NCBI GenBank assembly: GCA_021770825.1
Contig: JAETQD010000011.1
Coordinates: forward strand, 58,255-122,254
Reading direction: 5' to 3'
DNA length: 64,000 nucleotides
Origin: Clostridium sp.
GTDB taxonomy: Bacteria > Bacillota > Clostridia > Lachnospirales > Lachnospiraceae
Shown in pieces: positions 22,720-30,136 of the stretch (positions are counted from its first letter, which is position 1; every line of letters starts with the position of its first letter). The translations under genes were made by a program, and so were the position numbers. Below the pieces are notes generated by a model. It was not told the origin of the DNA and made no database searches. It saw only the letters and a list, made by a program, of their open reading frames with translations.

Positions 22720-24530
22720 GCGCTGCAATACAGTATGTTTTGTACCTCGCCATCCTGGCGGCGCTGGTAGTGCCGTTTGGGGCTTACATCAAGAAAGTAA
22801 TGTTTGGGGAAAAAACATTTTTGTCCCTGGCTCTCACCCCATTTGAGAATCTGATTTACAGGGTGATGAGAATTGATCAGGAAGAACAGATGAACTGGAA
22901 GAAGTACGCCGTCAGCGTACTGCTTTTTTCCGGAATCGGGCTGGTATTTTTGTTCCTGCTTCAAATTCTGCAGGGAGTCCTTCCCGGCAATCCCCAGGGC
23001 CTTCCCGGTGTGAAATGGGACCTGGCCTTCAATACCTCCTCCAGCTTCGTCACCAACACGAACTGGCAGGTATATTCCGGCGAGTCCACATTGAGCTATC
23101 TGACCCAGGCTGTGGGACTTACGGTTCAGAACTTTGTTTCCGCCGCAACCGGAATCGCGGTCCTGTTTGCCCTGATTCGCGGCTTTATCAAAGTAAAGGC
23201 CACTGGCCTTGGCAGCTTCTGGGTGGATATGACCAGAATTATCGTTCATATTCTGATTCCGTTAAACCTGGTTATTTCCCTGCTGTTAGTCGGCGGCGGC
23301 GTGGTTCAGAATCTTAAGGGCGCGGAGACAGTCGCTCTGGTCGAACCTATTGCCGTCAGCGCGGAAGGAGAAATCCTGGAAGGCGCGGTAATTGATGAAG
23401 AGACCGGAACGGTTACGGTAGACGGCGTCCTTGTTCCCGACGCGGAAATCGTAACTGAACAGTTCGTCCCCATGGGGCCTGCGGCGAGCCAGGTGGCCAT
23501 TAAGCAGTCCGGCACCAACGGCGGCGGCTTCAATGGCGTCAATTCGGCGCATCCGCTGGAGAATCCGAACCCCTTTACCAATCTGATTGAGATGATTTCC
23601 ATTCTGCTGATTCCTGCGGCACTGTGCTTCACCTTTGGGTCGGCAGTAAAAAATAAGAAACAGGGAATTGCCATCTTTGCGGCCATGTTTCTTTGTCTGT
23701 GCATCGCCCTTGGCTGCATCGCGGTAAACGAGCAGGCAGGTACGGCGGCGCTTTCACAGGACGGCGCGGTGAATCTGTCCGCAATCGGGCAGGCCGGAGG
23801 AAATATGGAAGGAAAGGAAACCCGATTCGGAATTGCGGCTTCCTCTACCTGGGCGGCCTTTACCACAGCGGCCTCCAACGGTTCCGTAAACTCCATGCAC
23901 GACAGCTACACGCCGATCGGCGGAATGATCACCATGCTGTTGATGCAGCTCGGCGAGGTAATCTTCGGCAGCACCGGCTGCGGCCTGTACGGAATGCTGG
24001 CGTTCGCAATCCTGACGGTATTTATTGCAGGACTTATGGTGGGCAGAACGCCGGAGTTTCTTGGTAAAAAAATTGAGCCCTTTGAGATGAAATGGGCGGT
24101 TCTGGTCTGCCTGGCCACGCCCATTGGAATTCTTGTGGGAAGCGGTATCGCGGCCGTGGTTCCTTCCGTCATGGACAGCTTAAATAACGGAGGAGCCCAT
24201 GGATTTTCAGAAATGCTGTACGCCTACAGCTCCGCCGGAGGAAATAACGGTTCCGCCTTTGCGGGCTTTAACGCCAACACCGTATTTTTAAATGTCAGCA
24301 TCGGTCTGGTCATGCTGTTTGTAAGATTTTTACCGGTTGTCGGCACCCTTGCCATTGCCGGAAGTCTGGCACAGAAGAAGAAAATCGCGGCGACTGCCGG
24401 TACCCTGTCTACCACAAACGCCATGTTTGTATTCCTGTTGATTTTTGTCGTGCTGCTGATCGGCGCACTCAGCTTCTTCCCGGCGCTGGCCCTTGGCCCG
24501 CTTGCTGAGTTCTTCGGCAGTACCATGTAA
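22716..24530 (+). CDS. kdpA: Potassium-transporting ATPase potassium-binding subunit KdpA
   Basis: A 604-residue membrane protein, the channel-like K+-binding subunit of KdpFABC with about ten helices and four pore-loop repeats. Filter-region signatures [39 protein letters not shown] and [18 protein letters not shown] are present. It is about 45 residues longer than E. coli KdpA; most of the excess is an acidic insert between about residues 199 and 250, just before VPMGPAASQ, on an extracellular loop. It is coupled to kdpF by a 4-base overlap and to kdpB by 14 bases. Codon choice here is richer in GCG and CGG than in neighbouring operons, a qualitative impression. Confidence 0.95.
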   Translation: MSAAIQYVLYLAILAALVVPFGAYIKKVMFGEKTFLSLALTPFENLIYRVMRIDQEEQMNWKKYAVSVLLFSGIGLVFLFLLQILQGVLPGNPQGLPGVKWDLAFNTSSSFVTNTNWQVYSGESTLSYLTQAVGLTVQNFVSAATGIAVLFALIRGFIKVKATGLGSFWVDMTRIIVHILIPLNLVISLLLVGGGVVQNLKGAETVALVEPIAVSAEGEILEGAVIDEETGTVTVDGVLVPDAEIVTEQFVPMGPAASQVAIKQSGTNGGGFNGVNSAHPLENPNPFTNLIEMISILLIPAALCFTFGSAVKNKKQGIAIFAAMFLCLCIALGCIAVNEQAGTAALSQDGAVNLSAIGQAGGNMEGKETRFGIAASSTWAAFTTAASNGSVNSMHDSYTPIGGMITMLLMQLGEVIFGSTGCGLYGMLAFAILTVFIAGLMVGRTPEFLGKKIEPFEMKWAVLVCLATPIGILVGSGIAAVVPSVMDSLNNGGAHGFSEMLYAYSSAGGNNGSAFAGFNANTVFLNVSIGLVMLFVRFLPVVGTLAIAGSLAQKKKIAATAGTLSTTNAMFVFLLIFVVLLIGALSFFPALALGPLAEFFGSTM

Positions 24531-24544
24531 AGGAGGAGCTGTTC

Positions 24545-26614
24545 ATGAGTGCAAAGCAGAAAAGCGCTTTTGCCGATAAGAAAATGCTCGGCAGAGCGAT
24601 CAAGGATTCATTTATCAAATTAAGCCCCAAAACTCAGGCGAAAAATCCGGTTATGTTTCTGGTATTCGTTTCCGCGATTCTGACCAGTGTTTTATGGGGC
24701 GTGTCGTTAATCGGATGGAAGGACGCTCCCAGCGGCTATACGCTGTCCATTGCCATTATTCTCTGGTTTACCGTATTGTTTGCCAACTTCGCGGAGGCCA
24801 TCGCCGAGGGCAGAGGAAAGGCGCAGGCCGATTCTCTGCGGGCCTCCCGGAAGGATGTGGACGCAAATAAGATTCCGTCCGCCGAGCAGAAGGATAACAT
24901 CACGGTTGTGCCTTCTGCCATGTTAAAAAAGGGCGAGCTGGTCCTTGTAAAGGCCGGGGAACAGATTCCGGCAGACGGAGAGGTCATCAAAGGGGCCGCC
25001 TCCGTGGATGAAAGCGCCATCACCGGCGAATCCGCTCCCGTGATCCGGGAAGCAGGCGGCGACAGAAGCGCCGTAACCGGTGGCACAACCGTCCTGTCCG
25101 ACTGGATTGTTGTTAAAGTCACAAGCGAAGCCGGGGAAAGCTTCTTAGATAAGATGATTGCCATGGTTGAAGGCGCGGCGCGAAAAAAGACGCCCAATGA
25201 AATCGCGCTGCAGATTTTTCTGGTGGCGCTGTCCATTATCTTTATCCTGGTAACGATGTCCCTTTACACCTATTCGATTTTCTCGGCAAAGCTTGCGGGA
25301 ATCCCGAATCCCACCTCCGTAACGACGCTGGTAGCGCTCTTGGTCTGCCTCGCGCCCACCACCATCGGCGCACTGCTCTCCGCCATCGGAATCGCGGGTA
25401 TGTCCAGGCTTAACCAGGCCAACGTCCTCGCCATGAGCGGCCGGGCCATTGAGGCGGCTGGTGATGTGGACGTTCTGATGTTGGATAAGACCGGTACTAT
25501 TACCCTGGGAAACCGTCAGGCTTCGGAATTCATTCCGGTAGACGGCGTAAACATTAAGGAACTGGCGGACGCCGCGCAGCTTTCTTCCCTGGCGGACGAG
25601 ACGCCGGAAGGCAGAAGCGTCGTGGTTCTGGCGAAGGAACAATTCGGCATTCGCGGCAGAAGTCTTCAGGACAAGGGGATGAAATTTATTCCCTTTACCG
25701 CTGTGACCCGTATGAGCGGCGTTGACTTTGGCGGAAATGAAATCCGCAAGGGCGCGGCAGACGCCATGCAGACCTATGTCACCCAGGCGGGAGGCAGGTA
25801 TTCCGAGGAATGCGACAACGTCGTCCGGTCCATCGCTTCTAAGGGCGGCACTCCGCTGGTGGTGGCAAAGAACCACAAGATTCTCGGCGTAATTTACCTG
25901 AAGGATATTATCAAGCAGGGCGTAAAGGAAAAATTTGCTGACCTGCGGAAAATGGGCATCAAAACCATTATGATTACCGGTGATAATCCCATTACCGCGG
26001 CAGCCATCGCCGCAAAGGCCGGTGTGGATGATTTCCTGGCGGAAGCGACGCCGGAAGGAAAGCTTGCCATGATCCGGGATTTCCAGTCCAAGGGTCATCT
26101 GGTGGCCATGACCGGAGACGGAACCAACGATGCGCCTGCGCTGGCTCAGGCCGACGTTGCGGTTGCCATGAACAGCGGCACCCAGGCGGCAAAGGAAGCC
26201 GGAAATATGGTGGATCTGGACTCCTCTCCCACCAAGCTCATTGAGATTGTCCGGATCGGCAAGCAGCTTCTGATGACCCGCGGAAGCCTGACGACCTTTT
26301 CCATTGCCAACGACGTGGCGAAATATTTTGCCATTATTCCAGCTCTGTTCATGGGACTGTACCCGGGACTCTCCGCTTTGAATATTATGGGCCTCCATTC
26401 CCCTCAGAGCGCGGTACTTTCCGCCATCATTTACAATGCGCTGATTATCATCGCTCTGATACCGCTTGCTCTTAAGGGCGTTAAGTACCGGGAGGTTTCC
26501 GCAGGAAAGCTTCTGTCCCGGAACCTTCTTATTTATGGCCTGGGCGGCCTGATTGCCCCGTTCATCTTTGTGAAGCTGATTGATGTCCTGCTGGTTATGA
26601 CCGGTTTGGTATAG
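24545..26614 (+). CDS. kdpB: Potassium-transporting P-type ATPase subunit KdpB
   Basis: The 689-residue ATP-driven subunit of KdpFABC. P-type ATPase hallmarks are all present: the actuator loop [13 protein letters not shown], the phosphorylation site [12 protein letters not shown], the hinge [14 protein letters not shown] and [20 protein letters not shown]. The TGES serine is the residue phosphorylated for inhibition in E. coli KdpB. Length is normal. AGGAGGAGCTGTTC precedes ATG 24545. It is followed after 11 bases by a small membrane ORF rather than directly by kdpC, which is unusual. Confidence 0.96.
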   Translation: MSAKQKSAFADKKMLGRAIKDSFIKLSPKTQAKNPVMFLVFVSAILTSVLWGVSLIGWKDAPSGYTLSIAIILWFTVLFANFAEAIAEGRGKAQADSLRASRKDVDANKIPSAEQKDNITVVPSAMLKKGELVLVKAGEQIPADGEVIKGAASVDESAITGESAPVIREAGGDRSAVTGGTTVLSDWIVVKVTSEAGESFLDKMIAMVEGAARKKTPNEIALQIFLVALSIIFILVTMSLYTYSIFSAKLAGIPNPTSVTTLVALLVCLAPTTIGALLSAIGIAGMSRLNQANVLAMSGRAIEAAGDVDVLMLDKTGTITLGNRQASEFIPVDGVNIKELADAAQLSSLADETPEGRSVVVLAKEQFGIRGRSLQDKGMKFIPFTAVTRMSGVDFGGNEIRKGAADAMQTYVTQAGGRYSEECDNVVRSIASKGGTPLVVAKNHKILGVIYLKDIIKQGVKEKFADLRKMGIKTIMITGDNPITAAAIAAKAGVDDFLAEATPEGKLAMIRDFQSKGHLVAMTGDGTNDAPALAQADVAVAMNSGTQAAKEAGNMVDLDSSPTKLIEIVRIGKQLLMTRGSLTTFSIANDVAKYFAIIPALFMGLYPGLSALNIMGLHSPQSAVLSAIIYNALIIIALIPLALKGVKYREVSAGKLLSRNLLIYGLGGLIAPFIFVKLIDVLLVMTGLV

Positions 26615-26625
26615 GAGGCGGTATT

Positions 26626-26772
26626 ATGGAAAAAAGAATGATTAAAAAGTTGATGCACGGCGCCGGTATCTTACTGGCAATGGTTGGTGTTGTGCTGGGG
26701 GCAGCCGCCCTGCGGATTGCACTCTTTGCCCCGGAGCTGCTGAATGAGATTTTTCATGTGATTGGAGGTTAA
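26626..26772 (+). CDS. 48-aa membrane protein between kdpB and kdpC
   Basis: An open frame of 48 codons that begins ATG 26626 after GGAGGCGGT and stops at 26772, six bases before kdpC. The product has a basic N-terminus (MEKRMIKKLMHG), one membrane helix (GILLAMVGVVLGAAALRIAL) and a short amphipathic tail (FAPELLNEIFHVIGG). Its own ribosome site and tight spacing make it a real operon member. I know of no described Kdp subunit in this position; it is distinct from KdpF, which is present upstream. It might stabilise the complex or link KdpC to the membrane part. Confidence 0.75.
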   Translation: MEKRMIKKLMHGAGILLAMVGVVLGAAALRIALFAPELLNEIFHVIGG

Positions 26773-26778
26773 AGGAAT

Positions 26779-27387
26779 ATGAAAGAGTTTAAATCAACGC
26801 TGCCGAAAGCACTGGTATTTTTTCTCATTTTCACATTGATATGCGGGATTCTTTATACCGGAGCCGTTACTGCGGCGGCACAGCTTCTCTTCCCCGGAAA
26901 GGCGAACGGCAGCATCATTGAAATCGACGGCAAAAAATACGGGTGTGAGCTGCTGGGACAGCAGTATTCCGATGATTCCCACATGTGGGGCCGAATTGCG
27001 AATATTGACGTCTCTACTTATAAAGATAAAGACGGACATCCTTTCATGTATGCGGCTCCGTCCAATCTCTCTCCCGCCAGTGAGGAGTACAAATCGCTGG
27101 TGGCCGAGCGTGTCGAAAAGCTCCGGGCTGCCAATCCGGATATGGATGAGACCGCAATTCCTGTCGATCTTGTCACCGGCTCCGGCAGCGGTCTTGACCC
27201 CCATATTTCTCCCGCCGCGGCAGAATATCAGGCGGCGCGGATTGCCAGGGCAAACGATATGACAGAGGATGAAGTGCAAACCATTATTGAAACATGCACC
27301 GATGGACGGTTCCTTGGGATCTTTGGAGAAGAAACGGTAAATGTCCTTAAGGTCAACCTGATGCTGGACGGTATTTTAAAAGAATAA
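26779..27387 (+). CDS. kdpC: Potassium-transporting ATPase subunit KdpC
   Basis: The 202-residue product has one N-terminal membrane helix (ALVFFLIFTLICGILYTGAV) and the KdpC extracytoplasmic domain, with GSGLDPHISPAAAEYQAARI and the C-terminal VNVLKVNLMLDGIL. KdpC is thought to assist nucleotide or potassium affinity in KdpFABC. Its length is normal. ATG 26779 follows GGAGGTTAAAGGAAT, which overlaps the stop of the 48-residue ORF. Confidence 0.95.
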   Translation: MKEFKSTLPKALVFFLIFTLICGILYTGAVTAAAQLLFPGKANGSIIEIDGKKYGCELLGQQYSDDSHMWGRIANIDVSTYKDKDGHPFMYAAPSNLSPASEEYKSLVAERVEKLRAANPDMDETAIPVDLVTGSGSGLDPHISPAAAEYQAARIARANDMTEDEVQTIIETCTDGRFLGIFGEETVNVLKVNLMLDGILKE

Positions 27388-27530
27388 TAGGAACTGTGAA
27401 GATACGGAACAGTTACGAATACTATCTCTTTATACCGTCTTAATACGAAAGAGAATATCCTTTTCCCTCCTTTATCCGATACATTTTATGATAAAGATAA
27501 GATAAAGAAGTGTAAAGGAGTGCCGCGCGC

Positions 27531-28859
27531 ATGAGGATGTTTTCTTTCAAAAAATTAACATCATTCCAGATCATTGTCCTTGGGTTTTCCGGCGTGATAC
27601 TTTTTGGAACGATCTTGCTGATGCTTCCCTTTTCCAGTCGGGAGGGAATGATAACGCCGGTTTCAGAAGCTTTATTTACCTCCACCTCCGCGGTCTGTGT
27701 CACAGGACTTGTTCTGCACGATACCGCCACCTACTGGTCGGCATTCGGTCAGTTTGTGATTCTGCTTTTGATTCAGATCGGCGGAATGGGCGTAATTACC
27801 GTGGCCGCCTCCGTCGCCATGATCTCCGGCCGGAAAATTTCTCTGATGCAGCGCAGCACGATGCAGGAGGCTGTTTCCGCGCCAAAGGTTGGAGGAATCG
27901 TCCGGCTGACCAACTTTATTGTCAAAACAACTTTGACGATCGAGCTTTTAGGGGCTGCCGTCATGGCGCCGGTTTTCTGCCGTGACTTTGGAATCAAGGG
28001 ACTTTGGATGGCGCTGTTTCATTCGGTATCCGCCTTCTGTAATGCCGGTTTTGACCTGATGGGGGCCACAAAGGCCTTTTCCTCCCTGACCGGTTATGCA
28101 TCGGAGCCGGTTATTAATCTGACGGTCATGTCTTTGATTGTAATCGGCGGGATTGGGTTTCTGACCTGGGATGATATCCGGTCCAGCAAATTCCGCTGGC
28201 ACAAATACCGGATGCAGAGCAAAGTGATTCTATGTACCACCGTCCTCCTGTTAATTATACCGACGGTTTACTTCTTCTTTTTTGAGTTTACTGCTTTTGG
28301 TCTGGGAAAGCGCATTCTATGTTCTCTTTTTCAGTCCGTAACGCCGCGAACAGCGGGATTCAATACGGTCGATCTGACATCTCTTAAGGAGTCGGGACAG
28401 GCCATCATCATCCTCTTAATGCTGATCGGCGGAAGCCCCGGCTCTACCGCCGGCGGCATGAAAACCACCACCGTTGCGGTGTTATTCGCCACGGCGCTCT
28501 CCACCTTCCGAAGGAAAGAATATACGCATTTCTTCGGGCGGAGAATCGAGGATGGCGTGGTCAAAAACGCCGCCACCATTGGACTGTTATACATGACCCT
28601 GTTCTTCTTTGGCGGGCTTGTAATCAGTATGGCTGAAGGGCTTCCCATACTTACCTGCCTGTTTGAGACTGCCTCTGCGGTGGGTACGGTCGGTTTATCC
28701 CTGGGAGTCACACCCGGTCTTGGCACATTATCCAGACTCATTCTGATTCTGCTCATGTTCTTCGGCAGAGTGGGAGGACTGACCCTGATCTTTGCCGCAT
28801 TGTCCGGTACCCAAAAGCAGGCGGCAAAGTATCCGCAGGAAAAGATAACGGTTGGATAA
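27531..28859 (+). CDS. ktrB: Potassium uptake protein KtrB (TrkH family)
   Basis: A 442-residue TrkH/KtrB-type channel subunit with four M-P-M repeats; its length fits KtrB rather than the longer TrkH. Pore segments include FTSTSAVCVTGLVL, SVSAFCNAGFDLMG, TPRTAGFNTVDLT and ETASAVGTVGLSLG, each with the conserved pore glycine. It passes K+ (often with Na+) when gated by the KtrA ring. It begins 143 bases after kdpC behind AAAGGAG. The gap contains AACTGT/ACAGTT and CTCTTT/AAAGAG inverted repeats that could be a weak terminator or a regulatory site. ktrA follows 81 bases later, after a duplicated ribosome-site module. Confidence 0.93.
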   Translation: MRMFSFKKLTSFQIIVLGFSGVILFGTILLMLPFSSREGMITPVSEALFTSTSAVCVTGLVLHDTATYWSAFGQFVILLLIQIGGMGVITVAASVAMISGRKISLMQRSTMQEAVSAPKVGGIVRLTNFIVKTTLTIELLGAAVMAPVFCRDFGIKGLWMALFHSVSAFCNAGFDLMGATKAFSSLTGYASEPVINLTVMSLIVIGGIGFLTWDDIRSSKFRWHKYRMQSKVILCTTVLLLIIPTVYFFFFEFTAFGLGKRILCSLFQSVTPRTAGFNTVDLTSLKESGQAIIILLMLIGGSPGSTAGGMKTTTVAVLFATALSTFRRKEYTHFFGRRIEDGVVKNAATIGLLYMTLFFFGGLVISMAEGLPILTCLFETASAVGTVGLSLGVTPGLGTLSRLILILLMFFGRVGGLTLIFAALSGTQKQAAKYPQEKITVG

Positions 28860-28860
28860 A

Positions 28861-28940
28861 GGACGCGCTGGAAGGAGGAAATACCCTCCGGGCATACCTG
28901 GATGCGCGGAAAAGACGCGCTGGAAGGAGGAAATTCTACT
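28861..28940 (+). repeat. 32-bp repeated element copy B and duplicated ribosome-site module ahead of ktrA
   Basis: Positions 28874-28905 match 22561-22592 at 31 of 32 bases. In addition GACGCGCTGGAAGGAGGAAA occurs twice here, at about 28862 and 28913, so the ribosome-site module is present in tandem. Only the second copy is correctly spaced from the ktrA start. Confidence 0.75.
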
Positions 28941-29588
28941 ATGAAATCGATACTTTTAATTGGGTTGGGAAGATTTGGCCGGCATATTGCCATGCACTTA
29001 AACGAGCTGAACCATCAGGTCATGGCGGTGGATCATGTGGAGGAGAGGATAGACGCGGTGCTGCCTTATGTAACAAATGCACAGATTGGCGACAGCACGA
29101 ACGCCTCTTTCCTGGAATCTTTGGGAATCCGAAATTATGATGTCTGCATCGTAGCCATCGGAAATGATTTTCAAAGCTCTCTGGAAACCACCTCTCTCCT
29201 TAAGGAGCTTGGCGCAAAGCTGGTGGTATCCAGAGCGGCCAGAGATGTACAGGCAAAGTTTCTCCTGCGTAACGGAGCAGACGAAGTGGTCTACCCGGAA
29301 AAGCAGCTTGCCAAGTGGACCGCCATCCGTTACAGCGCTGACCACATTTTGGATTACATAGAGCTGGACGAGGAGCACGCAATCTTTGAAATACCGGTTC
29401 CCGAAGCCTGGGCCGGCCGGACCATCGGGCAGCTTGATATTCGGAAGAAATATAACATTAACATTATGGGGATTAAGAAAAACGGAAAGCTGGCGCTTTC
29501 GATTACTCCTGATATGGTGCTGGAATCCAATAGTACGATGCTTGTACTGGGCCAGAACAGAGATATTCAGAAATGTTTCCGTATTTAA
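28941..29588 (+). CDS. ktrA: Potassium channel regulator KtrA (RCK domains)
   Basis: The 215-residue cytosolic protein has an RCK_N nucleotide-binding Rossmann fold (SILLIGLGRFGRHIAMHLNE, residues 3-22) and a C-terminal RCK_C domain from about residue 135 (IFEIPVPEAWAGRTIGQLDI). KtrA octamers gate KtrB in response to ATP/ADP, and in Firmicutes RCK_C often binds c-di-AMP. ATG 28941 follows AAGGAGGAAATTCTACT; an in-frame ATG at 28902 lies inside the repeat and is less likely. It follows ktrB, completing a KtrAB system inside the kdp locus. Confidence 0.93.
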   Translation: MKSILLIGLGRFGRHIAMHLNELNHQVMAVDHVEERIDAVLPYVTNAQIGDSTNASFLESLGIRNYDVCIVAIGNDFQSSLETTSLLKELGAKLVVSRAARDVQAKFLLRNGADEVVYPEKQLAKWTAIRYSADHILDYIELDEEHAIFEIPVPEAWAGRTIGQLDIRKKYNINIMGIKKNGKLALSITPDMVLESNSTMLVLGQNRDIQKCFRI

Positions 29589-29619
29589 TTTTCCCTATAC
29601 AATACTGGGAGGTGAAACT

Positions 29620-30108
29620 ATGCAGGATATCCTGTTGCTTGCAGCGGTGGCGGTCGCCTTTATATTTGGCTGGTTTCTTATGGGAAAGCTGGATCTCTTT
29701 CTTGAATCGAACCGTCATATGCAGGAACTGCAGCTTTCATCCGTCGAGAATCTCCTGCGGATCGGATTTTGTAATCCGACGGCTGCTGACGGCATTACCG
29801 GCGCCCTGGAACAATATTCCAGATTGTACCCGGACAGATCGGTCCGCATTTTTTACGGAACGGAGGAAGAGCTGCAAAAAGGGTTCTCCACCGGCAGATT
29901 CGACATGATTTTTTTGCCGGAGGATGCTGAAATTCCTGCTTCCATGCACTACGATTCCAGAATGATTTCTCTGAATCACGGGCCTGTTATGATGAAATAC
30001 GGCGGACTGCCCATAGAACCGATCACAGATGGGCATATTATTCTGAAGATGGCATGGGTTGGCGAAGCGGCGGCGGCTTTTACTGATTCTTTTGGCCGCA
30101 GGATGTGA
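29620..30108 (+). CDS. Membrane-anchored small protein between ktrA and kdpD
   Basis: A 162-residue product with one N-terminal membrane helix (DILLLAAVAVAFIFGWFLMG) and a soluble part that resembles half of a periplasmic-binding or LysR-substrate fold (LLRIGFCNPTAADGITGALE, then FSTGRFDMIFLPEDAEIP). I do not recognise a named family. GGAGGTGAAACT is well placed before ATG 29620; a longer frame to 29386 overlaps ktrA. Its position between ktrA and kdpD suggests a role in potassium sensing, for example presenting a ligand signal to KdpD. That is inference. Confidence 0.65.
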   Translation: MQDILLLAAVAVAFIFGWFLMGKLDLFLESNRHMQELQLSSVENLLRIGFCNPTAADGITGALEQYSRLYPDRSVRIFYGTEEELQKGFSTGRFDMIFLPEDAEIPASMHYDSRMISLNHGPVMMKYGGLPIEPITDGHIILKMAWVGEAAAAFTDSFGRRM

Positions 30109-30136
30109 TATAATAGGATGGCAAGGAGGAATGAAC

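Noticed and set aside
25145..26398. Long open frame (417 codons) on the minus strand
   Set aside because: It lies wholly antisense to kdpB, whose motifs are unmistakable; it has no ribosome site and a composition typical of a shadow frame.
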